From an uncultured Collinsella sp. (lineage in GTDB: Bacteria > Actinomycetota > Coriobacteriia > Coriobacteriales > Coriobacteriaceae): a DNA stretch of 59,453 bases. The notes under the pieces are model-generated. The model worked only from the letters and a program-made list of their open reading frames with translations, was not told where the DNA came from and searched no databases. Within the stretch, counting starts at the first letter, position 1. Each line of letters starts with the position of its first letter. The stretch is from NCBI GenBank assembly GCA_900544645.1, contig UQWG01000007.1, forward strand, positions 1 to 59,453, in the 5' to 3' direction. The translations under genes were made by a program, and so were the position numbers. Below are positions 16,024-25,144 of the stretch, piece after piece.

Positions 16024-18774
16024 TTAGGCGGAACGCTTCGCCTCGAGCTTGGCCTGGGCGGCAGCCAGGCGTGCGAGGGGCACGCGATAGGGCGAGCAGG
16101 ACACATAGTCCACATCGGCCACGTTGAACAGGCCCTTGATGGACTTGGGGTCGCCGCCGTGCTCACCGCACACGCCAAAGTGCATGTCGGGATTGGTGGC
16201 ACGACCCTTCTCGACGGCCATGCGCACCAGCTCGAGCACCGCCGTATCGATGGTCTCGAAGGGATTGTCCTTCAAGATTTTCTTGTGCATGTACAGCGGG
16301 ATGAACTTGGCCTCGGCATCGTCGCGGGAGAAGCCGAAGGTGGTCTGGGTGAGGTCGTTGGTGCCAAAGCAGAAGAAGTCGGCATGATGGGCGATCTCGT
16401 CAGCGACCATGCAGGCACGCGGCAGCTCGAGCATCGTGCCCACGGGAATATTGAGCTCGACGCCTTCCTCGGCGGAAACCTCGGCGATCACGCGCTCGAT
16501 AACCTCGCGGGTCTGAACATGCTCGGCCGTAATGGAAACGAGCGGAACCATGATCTCGGGGCGCGGGTCGACGCCCTCCTTGATAAGGCGGGCGGCAGCC
16601 GTGGCGACGGCGCGGACCTGCATGAGCGGCAGATCGCTAAAGACGACTGACAGGCGCACGCCGCGTAGGCCGAGCATGGGGTTCGACTCGACCATGCCGT
16701 CGATACGACGCAGGCGGGTGCGCAGGACGGCAAGCTCTTCCTCGCTGGCGCCAGCGGCTTCCTTCTTGGTGATGGCGACCTCGAGCTCGCGAGGATTATC
16801 CAGGAACTCATGAAGCGGCGGATCGAGCAGGCGGACGACCACATCGCGACCGGACATGGTCTTGAACATCGCCAGGAAGTCCTCGGTCTGAACCTTGAGC
16901 AGGTCGGCCAGGGCCTGCTGCTTCACGGCCTCATCGTCAGACAGGATAAAGCTCTGGATGATGTTCTTGCGATCGCCCAAGAACATGTGCTCGGTGCGGC
17001 ACAGGCCAATAGCCTCGGCGCCAAACTCGAGGGCGAGCTCGGCATCCTCGGGATTGTCGGCGTTGACGCGCACATGGTTGGCATGGCCACAGGTCTCGTC
17101 CAGGCGAATCTCGTCGGCCCAGGACAGGATGGTGTCCAGGTCGCCGGTAAGCTCGGCGGAGACCAGGTCGACGGGACCGTCGACGACGATGCCCTGGGTA
17201 CCGTCGATGGAGATAACGTCGCCCTCGTGCAGCACGCGGTCGCTGCCCTCGATGCGCACGACCTTCTCGGCGGCGTCGATATGGAAGCGCTCAACGCCGC
17301 AGACGCAGGGCGTACCCATGCCGCGAGCGATAACGGCGGCATGGCTCGTCTTTCCTCCGTGGCTGGTCAGAATGCCCTCGGCGGCAACCATACCCTTCAG
17401 GTCGTCGGGGTTGGTCTCCCAACGAACCAGAATGACCTTGTGGCCCTCGTTGGCGCGCGCGACGGCGTCATCACTCGAGAACACAACCTCACCCACGGCG
17501 GCACCGGGGCTGGCGTTCAGACCGCTGGCCAGCGCCTCGTACCTCTTGGAAGCGTCGAACTGCGGGTGAAGGAGCTGGTCGAGTTGCGCGGGATCGATAC
17601 GGCTCACGGCCTCTTCGCGGGTGATCAGGCCTTCCTCGACCATTTCGATAGCGATGCGCAGGGCGGCGGTGGCGGTGCGCTTGCCCACGCGGGTCTGGAG
17701 CATCCAGAGCTTGCCCTGCTCGATGGTGAACTCGATATCGCACATATCGCGGTAATGATCCTCGAGCGTCAGGAACACGCGCTCGAGCTCCTCACCTGCG
17801 GACTCGAGGCCCGGGGTGGTCTTGAGGTCGGCAATGGGCTCGGTGTTGCGGATGCCGGCGACGACGTCCTCGCCCTGGGCATTAACCAAAAAGTCACCGT
17901 AGAACTCTTTGGTGCCGTCGGCCGGATTACGCGTGAAGGCGACGCCCGTCGCAGAGGTCTCGCCCTTGTTGCCAAAGGCCATGGCCTGCACGTTGACGGC
18001 GGTGCCGAGCTCGTCGGAAATACCATGCTGCTTGCGGTAGATGCAGGCACGCTCGTTCATCCAGCTGCCAAAGACGGCCTGGATTGCAAGGCGTAGCTGA
18101 AGCTCCGGGTCGTGCGGGAAAACGGGCTTGCCATCGGCGACCTCGAGCTCGGGATACAGGGAGGCATCGACGTTCTCGGAGAAGATGCCCTTAAAGGTCT
18201 CGACGAGCTCCTGCAGATCCTCGGCCGAAAGCTCGGAGTCGACGCGGACGCCGGCGACCAGGCGTGCCTGGGTCAGGGCGTTCTCGAACAGGTCGGCGTC
18301 AACGCCCATAACGACGTTGGAGAACATCTGAATAAAGCGGCGGTAGCTATCCCAAGCAAAACGCGGATTTTGCGTCTGGGCGATGAGCCCCTGAACGGAG
18401 TCGTCATTGAGGCCCAAGTTGAGGACCGTGTCCATCATGCCGGGCATGGAGAACGGAGCGCCCGAACGAACCGACACGAGCAGCGGATCGGAGGCGTCGC
18501 CGAGCTTCTTGCCGCAGCGGGCCTCGAGGTCCGCCTCGGCAGCAACGATCTCATCGAGCGCGCCTTCGGGCCAGACGTTGCCGGCACCGGAGTACTCGAC
18601 ACAGGTCTGGCAGGTAATGGTAAAACCACCGGGAACCGGCAGGCCGATGCGGCTCATCTCGGCAAGGTTTGCGCCCTTGCCGCCAAGCACGAAGTTCATG
18701 GACTTGTCGCCCTCGGTGACACAGGCGCCCTGGGCGTCGGTTCCAAAACGGTAAACCCTCTTGCAATCGCTCAC
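16024..18774 (-). CDS. ppdK: Pyruvate, phosphate dikinase
   Basis: Interconverts pyruvate, ATP and phosphate with PEP, AMP and pyrophosphate. In anaerobic gut actinobacteria it can serve glycolysis or gluconeogenesis; the direction here is not deducible. It has 916 residues: an N-terminal ATP-grasp nucleotide domain (VLGGKGANLAEM), the swivelling phosphohistidine domain with SHGGKTSHAAVIARGMGT (His near 477), and the C-terminal PEP-binding barrel with LCRTEHMFLGDRK and the catalytic-cysteine motif FGVCGEHGGDP (near 868). The start is GTG at 18774 after GGAAGGGGAAG. The gene directly upstream encodes the matching PPDK regulatory protein. Confidence 0.98.
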   Translation of the reverse strand: MSDCKRVYRFGTDAQGACVTEGDKSMNFVLGGKGANLAEMSRIGLPVPGGFTITCQTCVEYSGAGNVWPEGALDEIVAAEADLEARCGKKLGDASDPLLVSVRSGAPFSMPGMMDTVLNLGLNDDSVQGLIAQTQNPRFAWDSYRRFIQMFSNVVMGVDADLFENALTQARLVAGVRVDSELSAEDLQELVETFKGIFSENVDASLYPELEVADGKPVFPHDPELQLRLAIQAVFGSWMNERACIYRKQHGISDELGTAVNVQAMAFGNKGETSATGVAFTRNPADGTKEFYGDFLVNAQGEDVVAGIRNTEPIADLKTTPGLESAGEELERVFLTLEDHYRDMCDIEFTIEQGKLWMLQTRVGKRTATAALRIAIEMVEEGLITREEAVSRIDPAQLDQLLHPQFDASKRYEALASGLNASPGAAVGEVVFSSDDAVARANEGHKVILVRWETNPDDLKGMVAAEGILTSHGGKTSHAAVIARGMGTPCVCGVERFHIDAAEKVVRIEGSDRVLHEGDVISIDGTQGIVVDGPVDLVSAELTGDLDTILSWADEIRLDETCGHANHVRVNADNPEDAELALEFGAEAIGLCRTEHMFLGDRKNIIQSFILSDDEAVKQQALADLLKVQTEDFLAMFKTMSGRDVVVRLLDPPLHEFLDNPRELEVAITKKEAAGASEEELAVLRTRLRRIDGMVESNPMLGLRGVRLSVVFSDLPLMQVRAVATAAARLIKEGVDPRPEIMVPLVSITAEHVQTREVIERVIAEVSAEEGVELNIPVGTMLELPRACMVADEIAHHADFFCFGTNDLTQTTFGFSRDDAEAKFIPLYMHKKILKDNPFETIDTAVLELVRMAVEKGRATNPDMHFGVCGEHGGDPKSIKGLFNVADVDYVSCSPYRVPLARLAAAQAKLEAKRSA

Positions 18775-18849
18775 GATACTTCCCCTTCCATGCGCTTACG
18801 CACACGACCGTGGTAACGAATCGACCCGCCAGATGCGGGCCATGAGGGA

Positions 18850-18878
18850 ACTATACGGCGGGTTTTGAGCGGGCTTAA
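18850..18878 (-). promoter_or_regulatory. Possible promoter of ppdK
   Basis: Minus-strand -10 TATAGT (18850-18855) and a weak -35 TTAAGC (18873-18878) separated by 17 bases, 75 bases upstream of the GTG. Repeated GGTAA(A/C) sites lie just upstream (18897-18944). The rest of the 249-base gap holds no gene. Confidence 0.4.
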
Positions 18879-18896
18879 GCAGAGGATGCGCGGTTT

Positions 18897-18944
18897 GGTA
18901 AACGTGCTAAAACTGGCGGTAAATGGTAGGTAAAGGTGGTTACC
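18897..18944. repeat. Cluster of GGTAAA sites upstream of ppdK
   Basis: On the plus strand GGTAAA occurs at 18897, 18918 and 18929, and a palindromic GGTTACC at 18938-18944. Spacings of 21, 11 and 9 bases are close to whole helical turns. They lie about 45 to 90 bases upstream of the predicted -10, a place where an activator could bind. Confidence 0.4.
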
Positions 18945-19023
18945 TTATGAAGATACCACTGTAAGAAGGTGCAGGTCAGATGCGATATTTTTGCTAAATC
19001 GCTTTATCAAAATGCTGCTACTG

Positions 19024-19890
19024 TTAGGCTCGACGGGCGGCGCGGCGGGCACGGGCTTCTTGGATTTCCTCCAAGTGGCTAATGATCTCGGCAGCGCTCT
19101 CCTCGATGGCCTTGCCGTCGGTACGCACCACAAAGCAGCCTAGCCGCTTCATGAGGGAACGGGCTTCCTCGAGCTCGCTGCGCACGCTCTCGGGCTCGGC
19201 ATAGGAGCCGGCAACGGCACGAGCGTAGTCATCGCCCAGGCGGCTATCGCGAATCTCAGAGATTACGTCGACCGTCGAAATCAGACCGAACAGGCGCATC
19301 GGGTCGACCTCGTAGATCGACTTGGGCGTCTCCATGCCGTGCGCCAGCGGAACGTTGGCGACCTTGTAGCCCTGGTAAGCCAGATACATCGACAGCGGCG
19401 TCTTGGACGTGCGAGACACGCCCAACAGCACGATATCGGCGCCCGACAAGTCGTCACAACCGCGCCCGTCGTCGTGCTCAACAAAATATTCCATGGCCTC
19501 GATGCGATGGAAGTAGCGGTCGTCCGTCTTATGGATCACACCCGCCACGCCCTTGGGCGCAACGCCGATGAGCGAAGACAGCACGGCAAGCGTAGGGCCG
19601 ATCAGGTCAACCGAACGGATATGCAGCATGCCCAAATAGTCGAGCACACGGGCCCGAAGCGACGGGTCGACGATGGTGTGAAACACGGCGATATCGCGAT
19701 GGTCCGCATCCACGCGCGGACCGACAAACGACTCGACCTGCTCCACCGAGGTCACCTTGGGCAGGCGCAAAACACGAAAAGCCCCTTCATCAAATTGCCC
19801 GGACGCCGCAAGCACCACCTCGCAAGCGGTATCTCCGAGCGAGTCGGAGATAACGATGACGGTGGGACGAGCGGTGACCGGGCAATCCAT
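19024..19890 (-). CDS. PPDK regulatory protein (DUF299 kinase/phosphorylase)
   Basis: Bifunctional regulator that inactivates PPDK by ADP-dependent phosphorylation of a threonine and reactivates it by phosphate-dependent removal. It has 288 residues. The family signature is the early VIVISDSLGDTACEVV and the P-loop-like GVSRTSKTPLSMYLAYQGYK, followed by VPLAHGMETP. The C-terminus is an Arg/Ala-rich helix. It sits directly upstream of ppdK on the same strand, which supports PPDK as its substrate over PEP synthase. The ATG at 19890 is chosen from the family start. Confidence 0.96.
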   Translation of the reverse strand: MDCPVTARPTVIVISDSLGDTACEVVLAASGQFDEGAFRVLRLPKVTSVEQVESFVGPRVDADHRDIAVFHTIVDPSLRARVLDYLGMLHIRSVDLIGPTLAVLSSLIGVAPKGVAGVIHKTDDRYFHRIEAMEYFVEHDDGRGCDDLSGADIVLLGVSRTSKTPLSMYLAYQGYKVANVPLAHGMETPKSIYEVDPMRLFGLISTVDVISEIRDSRLGDDYARAVAGSYAEPESVRSELEEARSLMKRLGCFVVRTDGKAIEESAAEIISHLEEIQEARARRAARRA

Positions 19891-19924
19891 GCGGGGCTCC
19901 TTTTGCGCTTACGCGCAGGCTGGC

Positions 19925-22021
19925 TTACTTTTTGCGGGCAAGCTCACCGATGTTGGCGATACCGGAGAAAACGGCCTCGAAGCGGTTGAGCAGCTTAAGG
20001 CGATTATCGCGGAGCTGCTCGTCCTTGTCCATGACCATAACCTCGTCAAAGAAACGGTCGATGGGTGCACGCAGGGCGGCGAGGGCGGCAAAGGCTGCCG
20101 GATAATCCTCGGCGGCCAGAGCGGCATCGACGGCGGTCTGGGCGGCCTCAGAGGCGTCGGCAAGCGCAAGCTCGACCTCGCCCATCAGGCTGCGGTCGTA
20201 CTCCGCACCCAGCTCGGGCTTGGAAATGTGCGCGGCACGAGCATAAGCCGTGGCCAGGTTGTCAAAGGTCTCGGCATCGTTCTTGCGGGCCTCGTCGAGC
20301 GCGGCGCAGCGGGCGAAGAACACGGACGGCGCGATGATGTGCACGGCAGAGACCGCGGCAACGGTATCGGCGGGGATCTTCTCGTCGCGGGCCATGCTCA
20401 CCAGGCGGCCATGGAAGAAATCTCGGACCTGTTGGGCGACCTCGGCGGCGTCAAACTCAATGCCCTGCTCAGCGTAGAGCTCAAGGGCAAAGTCGATGAG
20501 CGACGTGGGGTCGATCGGCAGACGGTCGCGCAGGATGTTGATGATGCCGATAGCGGCACGACGCAGCGCATAGGGGTCGGAGGAGCCGGTCGGGGGCTCG
20601 CCGATGGCAAAGATACCGGCAATGGTATCGAGCTTGTCGGCACAGGCCACGATGCAGCCAGCAGTGCCCTCGGGCAGCTCGTCACCGGCAAAGCGGGGAC
20701 GATAGTGATCGCGAATGGCGTGGGCGACCTCGTCGTTCTCCCCCATCGCGCAAGCGTAATAACCGCCCATCACGCCCTGCTGGCTCGTGAACTCGACGAC
20801 GGCGTTGGACACCAGGTCGGCCTTGCACAGGTGCGCGGCACGGCCGGCGTCGGCTGCCAGATGAGCACCCAGGTGTGCCTCACGGGCAATAGCGAGCGCG
20901 AGCTGCTCGATGCGCTCGGACTTGGCGAGCACGCTACCGAGCTTCTCCTGGAAGGCAACCTTGGCCAAACGATCACGGAACTCGTCGAGGGAGATCTTCA
21001 GGTCCTCCTCGTAGAAGAACTTGGCGTCGTCCAGGCGGGCGCGCACGACACGCTCATTGCCGTCGATCACGCGCTCGGCGTTCTCGGGCTTGCTGTTGGA
21101 GACGACCACGAACTCACGCGTCAGCTTGCCCTCGCCGTCATAAATCGGGAAGTAGCGCTGGTTGGTGAGCATAGACTCGCAGATGATCTCGTGCGGGACC
21201 TTGAGGAACTCCTCATCGAAGGTGCCGACGAGCACCGTCGGCCACTCGCAGAGGTTGATGACCTCCTCAAAGACCTTCTTGGGCGTATCGACGTGGCAGC
21301 CGGGGCGCGCAGCCTCGACCTCGGCGATACCGGCAAGGATAGCCTCACGACGACGCTCGGCAGAGAGCACGCCGGCGTCCTCGAGCACCTGCTCGTAGAC
21401 GGCGGGGCTGGCGACCGTATGGTCACCGGGGCCCAGAACGCGATGTCCGCGCGTGGTGTTGCCACTCGTCACATCGGCAAACGACACGGGCACAACATCC
21501 TCGCCCAAAAGGCAGCAGATCCAACGGACCGGACGCACGAACGTGGCATGCTCGTGACCCCAGCGCTGAGAGCGGTAGTTGGGCCACTGCAGGCCGGCGA
21601 TGGTCTTCTCGCACAGGGCCGTCAGGATCGGGGTGGCCGGGGCGGAAGGAATGTTCTTCTCGGCGAACACGTACTCGCGGCCGTCGGTGTCCTCGCGACG
21701 GACCAGATCCTCGGCAGCCACACCGCACTTGCGGGCAAAGCCCTGGGCGGCCTTGGTGGCGTTACCGTCAGCATCGAAGGCAATGTTGGCCGCGGGGCCA
21801 CGCTTGACCTCGTGAACCTCATCGGTCGCGGTGGCGACGTCGGCAACGAGTGCAGCCAGGCGACGCGGACTCGAGATCACGCGGACCTCGCCGTGGGCCA
21901 GACCGGCCTCGTCGAGACCCTTGGCGATCATAGTGCCAAGCTGCTTGACGGCATTGTTCAGCGGTGCAGAGGGCATTTCCTCCGTACCGATCTCAAACAG
22001 GAAATCCTTAGCGTCTGCCAT
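19925..22021 (-). CDS. glyS: Glycyl-tRNA synthetase beta subunit
   Basis: Beta chain of the bacterial heterotetrameric (alpha2beta2) GlyRS; contributes tRNA recognition and editing-like domains. It has 698 residues. It begins DAKDFLFEIGTEEMPSAP, and includes PVRWICCLLGEDVVPV, the HD-like core region, and TGSSDPYALRRAAIGI. The C-terminal half carries the anticodon-binding helices (GEVELALADASEAAQ, IDRFFDEVMVMDKDE). The ATG at 22021 lies three bases after the glyQ stop, so the two subunits are co-translated. Confidence 0.97.
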   Translation of the reverse strand: MADAKDFLFEIGTEEMPSAPLNNAVKQLGTMIAKGLDEAGLAHGEVRVISSPRRLAALVADVATATDEVHEVKRGPAANIAFDADGNATKAAQGFARKCGVAAEDLVRREDTDGREYVFAEKNIPSAPATPILTALCEKTIAGLQWPNYRSQRWGHEHATFVRPVRWICCLLGEDVVPVSFADVTSGNTTRGHRVLGPGDHTVASPAVYEQVLEDAGVLSAERRREAILAGIAEVEAARPGCHVDTPKKVFEEVINLCEWPTVLVGTFDEEFLKVPHEIICESMLTNQRYFPIYDGEGKLTREFVVVSNSKPENAERVIDGNERVVRARLDDAKFFYEEDLKISLDEFRDRLAKVAFQEKLGSVLAKSERIEQLALAIAREAHLGAHLAADAGRAAHLCKADLVSNAVVEFTSQQGVMGGYYACAMGENDEVAHAIRDHYRPRFAGDELPEGTAGCIVACADKLDTIAGIFAIGEPPTGSSDPYALRRAAIGIINILRDRLPIDPTSLIDFALELYAEQGIEFDAAEVAQQVRDFFHGRLVSMARDEKIPADTVAAVSAVHIIAPSVFFARCAALDEARKNDAETFDNLATAYARAAHISKPELGAEYDRSLMGEVELALADASEAAQTAVDAALAAEDYPAAFAALAALRAPIDRFFDEVMVMDKDEQLRDNRLKLLNRFEAVFSGIANIGELARKK

Positions 22022-22024
22022 GGC

Positions 22025-22936
22025 TTACGCCACCTCGCCTTCCTGGTCGGCATTCTCGTTGACTCCGGCGACCTCGGCCATATAGGCCTCGCAGCACGCC
22101 TTGGCGACGGCGCGGACGCGCAGGATGTAGTTGGCACGCTCGACCGCGGACAGCGCACCGCGGGCATCGAGCAGGTTGAAAGCGTGGCTGCACTTCATGA
22201 CGCAGTCGTACGCCGGCAGCGGAAGCTTACGCTCCAGGCAGGAGTGGCACTCGGCCTCGTAGTCATCAAACTTCTGACGCATCATCTCGACGTTGGCGAC
22301 CTCAAAGTTATAAGCACTGAACTCGCGCTCGTTCTCCAGGAACACGTCGCCATAGGTCATGGGCGTGCCGTCGGGCAGGTAGCTCCACACCAAGTCGTAG
22401 ACCGAGTTAACGCCCTGCGCATACATGGCAATGCGCTCTAGGCCATAGGTGATCTCGACGGGTACGGGGTCGACCTCGATGCCGCCTACCTGCTGGAAGT
22501 ACGTAAACTGCGTGACCTCCATGCCATTGAGCCAGACCTCCCAGCCAAGGCCCCAGGCGCCGAGCGTCGGGCTCTCCCAGTCGTCCTCGACAAAGCGGAC
22601 GTCATGGTCGTTGGGGTCCAGACCGATAGCGGCAAGAGACCCCAGGTAGAGCTCCTGGGCGTTAACCGGAGAAGGCTTGATGAGCACCTGGAACTGATAG
22701 TAGTGCTGCATGCGGTTGGGGTTCTCACCGTAGCGGCCGTCGGCGGGACGGCGGCAGGGCTGCGCATAGCAGGTGCGCCACTCGGCGGGACCGAGCGAGC
22801 GCAGCGTGGTCGCGGTATGGAAGGTACCGGCACCGACCTCGGAGTCATAGGGCTGCATAATGACGCAGCCCTGCTCGCCCCAGTACTGCTGGAGGCGCAG
22901 GATGATGTCTTGGAAGGAAAGCGATGAAGCGTTCAT
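22025..22936 (-). CDS. glyQ: Glycyl-tRNA synthetase alpha subunit
   Basis: Catalytic class II subunit of heterotetrameric GlyRS. It has 303 residues with the characteristic LRLQQYWGEQGCVIMQPYD, EVGAGTFHTATTLRSLGP, RRPADGRYGENPNRMQHYYQ and TQFTYFQQVGGIE. The ATG at 22936 is preceded by AGAGG. Only 59 bases separate it from the lepB stop, too little for a T-box; a TATAGT lies in that gap without a matching -35. Confidence 0.97.
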   Translation of the reverse strand: MNASSLSFQDIILRLQQYWGEQGCVIMQPYDSEVGAGTFHTATTLRSLGPAEWRTCYAQPCRRPADGRYGENPNRMQHYYQFQVLIKPSPVNAQELYLGSLAAIGLDPNDHDVRFVEDDWESPTLGAWGLGWEVWLNGMEVTQFTYFQQVGGIEVDPVPVEITYGLERIAMYAQGVNSVYDLVWSYLPDGTPMTYGDVFLENEREFSAYNFEVANVEMMRQKFDDYEAECHSCLERKLPLPAYDCVMKCSHAFNLLDARGALSAVERANYILRVRAVAKACCEAYMAEVAGVNENADQEGEVA

Positions 22937-22995
22937 GCCTCTAATATCCCCTCGTCGAAACGATTACACGGTTAGGTACTGTACTATAGCGGTTT

Positions 22996-23559
22996 TTAGT
23001 CGATAGCGCCGATGCGGTTGAACGGCCAGTAGCGCACAAGCGCCACTGCGATCAAATCAGAGCGATCGACGGGACCAAAATAACGTGAGTCGGCAGAGTT
23101 TTCGCGATTGTCGCCCATCACCCACACGCACCCGTCGGGAACCGAGTAGGGATAGCTTACCTGAGCGCCGGGCGCTTGGACCGAAAGCGGCCAGCTCATG
23201 CCCGTCGTATAGTCCTCGTCGAGCGCTTGGCCGTCAACGACCACCTTGCCATCCTGCAGGTCGACCGTCTGGCCGGCCGTGGCAATAACACGCTTGACAA
23301 GAACATCATGCTCGGAGGTGCCATCGGGGTTGTGAAACACCACGATATCACCCTGCTTGACGGGCTGACCGAGCTCGAGGCTCACCTTTTGTGCCAGGAT
23401 CTGGTCGCCAATCTCGATCGTGGACTCCATGGAGCCGGTGGGCACCACAAAGGGCTCGACCACAAACGAGCGAATCAAGAAGGTGGCCACGAGCGCGATC
23501 GCGATGACCGCGATCCACTCAAAAGCGCCCCTCAACGCGGAATGCTGCGATGGAACCAT
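22996..23559 (-). CDS. lepB: Signal peptidase I
   Basis: Membrane serine protease that removes signal peptides from exported proteins. It has 187 residues, with one N-terminal membrane helix (WIAVIAIALVATFLI) and the catalytic Ser in VVPTGSMESTIEIGD. The catalytic Lys is in VLVKRVIATAGQTV, and the terminal box is VMGDNRENSADSRYFGP. The ATG at 23559 lies five bases after GAGGAG and two bases after the trmD stop; the GTG two codons earlier is inside the binding site spacing. It belongs to the rpsP-khpA-rimM-trmD-lepB operon. Confidence 0.96.
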   Translation of the reverse strand: MVPSQHSALRGAFEWIAVIAIALVATFLIRSFVVEPFVVPTGSMESTIEIGDQILAQKVSLELGQPVKQGDIVVFHNPDGTSEHDVLVKRVIATAGQTVDLQDGKVVVDGQALDEDYTTGMSWPLSVQAPGAQVSYPYSVPDGCVWVMGDNRENSADSRYFGPVDRSDLIAVALVRYWPFNRIGAID

Positions 23560-23561
23560 TC

Positions 23562-24320
23562 TCACTCCTCGCTCTGCGAATACGCAGCGTCCAAAATCTC
23601 CTGCGCGTAAGCGCGCTCCTGGGGCGTAAGGCGCGCCGTCTCGATCAGATCGGGACGCCAGCGGCAGGTGCGCTCGATGGCGTTCTTGCGACGCCAGGCA
23701 TCGACCTTGGCATGATCGCCACTCACGAGCACCGGCGGCACGCCCTCGCCGTTGAACTCGGCAGGACGGGTGTACTGCGCGTACTCGAGCAGTCCTCCGT
23801 CCTCGGCGGTCGAGAACGACTCGTCGACGTTGCTCATCTCGTCGCCCAGGGCGCCGGGAATCAGGCGTACGACGGCATCGGCAACGACCATAGCGGGAAG
23901 CTCGCCGCCCGTAAGCACGTAGTCGCCGATCGACAGACGCTCATCGGCATACGCATACGCGCGCTCGTCGACGCCCTCGTAGCGACTGCACACAAACAGC
24001 AGGCGCTCACTTTTGAGCAGGCGCTCGGCCACATGCTGCGTAAAGGGCTCGCCACAGGGGGTAAAGAACACCACAGTGGGCTTGGGACCCTCTGCGCTAA
24101 TGGCCTCGATGGCCTCGGCGATAGGCTCGACCTTCATGAGCATGCCCTGCCCGCCGCCGTACGGCTCGTCATCGACGGTACGATGGCGGTCGTGCGTCCA
24201 GTCGCGCAGGTTATACGCCTTAAAATCAAAAAGGCCGGCCTTGCGGGCGCGGCCCAAGATCGATGTGGACATGACGGGCTCAAACATCTCGGGAAAGACC
24301 GAAAGGGTCTCGATCAGCAT
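23562..24320 (-). CDS. trmD: tRNA (guanine-37-N1)-methyltransferase
   Basis: SPOUT-class methyltransferase that makes m1G37, preventing frameshifting. It has 252 residues with LSVFPEMFEPVMSTSILGRA, DDEPYGGGQGML, and CSRYEGVDERA. The knot region is LSIGDYVLTGGELPAMVVAD, followed by the C-terminal PPVLVSGDHAKVDAWRR. The ATG at 24320 has GGAGG upstream. The order rpsP-khpA-rimM-trmD is the standard bacterial arrangement. Confidence 0.98.
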   Translation of the reverse strand: MLIETLSVFPEMFEPVMSTSILGRARKAGLFDFKAYNLRDWTHDRHRTVDDEPYGGGQGMLMKVEPIAEAIEAISAEGPKPTVVFFTPCGEPFTQHVAERLLKSERLLFVCSRYEGVDERAYAYADERLSIGDYVLTGGELPAMVVADAVVRLIPGALGDEMSNVDESFSTAEDGGLLEYAQYTRPAEFNGEGVPPVLVSGDHAKVDAWRRKNAIERTCRWRPDLIETARLTPQERAYAQEILDAAYSQSEE

Positions 24321-24330
24321 GTTGTCCTCC

Positions 24331-24852
24331 CTACTTGTCCATATCGATCAGGCCGTCCATAACGTGGACGGAAATTGTTCCTGTGTCGGGAAGATCGAGC
24401 ACGACCTGCTCGATCACGGGAATCAGCACCTCGCCGTACCGATCACCCTCGACAACCCAAACATCGTTGGCGGGCGTCGACATGATCTCGACGATCGTAC
24501 CGAGCGAACCGAAGCGCTCGTCGACCACCTCGCGACCCATCAGGTCGGTATAGGCAGCGTCGAGCGAATCGAGCTCAAAGTCGTCACGATTTGCCAGCAC
24601 GTAGCATCCCGTGATGCCCTCGGCGGCCGTCAAGTCGTCAATGCCCTCAAACGAGACCAGATCGCCATCGCCCGTATCGGTGACGGACACGACCGTGCAA
24701 AAGCGGTCGCGCTTGAGCGCCGGCGGCGTCAGGGCGACGCGCATACCCGGCTCTAATACAGAAGGAAGCCCCCGCAGCGGCTGCGCGAGGACCTCCCCCT
24801 TCCTTCCGTGCGGCTTGACCACACGGGCGATGTTTTTGTACTGGGACCTCAA
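24331..24852 (-). CDS. rimM: Ribosome maturation factor RimM
   Basis: Assists 30S head assembly by binding S19. It has 173 residues: an N-terminal reductase/EF-Tu-like barrel (YKNIARVVKPHGRKGEV) and a C-terminal PRC barrel (AYTDLMGREVVDERFGSLGT, VWVVEGDRYGEVLIPVIEQ). The only in-frame start keeping the conserved N-terminus is TTG at 24852, four bases after the khpA stop. Its upstream AGGA is too close for a good binding site, so translation is probably coupled to khpA. Confidence 0.95.
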   Translation of the reverse strand: MRSQYKNIARVVKPHGRKGEVLAQPLRGLPSVLEPGMRVALTPPALKRDRFCTVVSVTDTGDGDLVSFEGIDDLTAAEGITGCYVLANRDDFELDSLDAAYTDLMGREVVDERFGSLGTIVEIMSTPANDVWVVEGDRYGEVLIPVIEQVVLDLPDTGTISVHVMDGLIDMDK

Positions 24853-24856
24853 GGTC

Positions 24857-25141
24857 CTAGCCCAGAACCTCTACCTCGACAGCAGTGTCGAGGCGAGCGG
24901 CCAGTGCACGGGCGAGCGTGCGAATGGCCTTGACGGTACGGCCACGACGGCCGATGACCTTAGCGACATCATCCTCGGCGACCGAAACCTCAATCGTAGA
25001 GGCGTCGTCACCATCGATGACCTCAAGGCTCACGGAATCCGGGTCGTCGACGATCTGAACAACGAGATATTCGACGAGATCGGCGATGCGATCTGAGAGC
25101 ATTGCCTCACCCTCGAGCTGTGCAGCGTCAACCTCAGGCAC
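24857..25141 (-). CDS. khpA: KH-domain RNA-binding protein KhpA
   Basis: Small RNA-binding protein of the KhpA/YlqC family; in Gram-positives it partners with KhpB and affects cell elongation and division. It has 94 residues. A single KH domain with the GXXG loop sits in VAKVIGRRGRTVKAIRTLA. The start is GTG at 25141 with GAGGAG six bases away, right after rpsP. A downstream ATG (25102) would give the usual about 80-residue form but has a weaker site. Confidence 0.94.
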   Translation of the reverse strand: MPEVDAAQLEGEAMLSDRIADLVEYLVVQIVDDPDSVSLEVIDGDDASTIEVSVAEDDVAKVIGRRGRTVKAIRTLARALAARLDTAVEVEVLG

Positions 25142-25144
25142 GAT

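Noticed and set aside
19757..22441. An 894-codon open frame on the plus strand opposite glyS and glyQ
   Set aside because: It is antisense to two clearly conserved synthetase genes, has no ribosome binding site and reads as repetitive Gly/Val/Leu-rich protein, typical of a GC-rich shadow frame.
22937..22995. Possible T-box leader before glyQ
   Set aside because: Only 59 bases separate lepB from glyQ, and no T-box sequence or specifier stem is visible.
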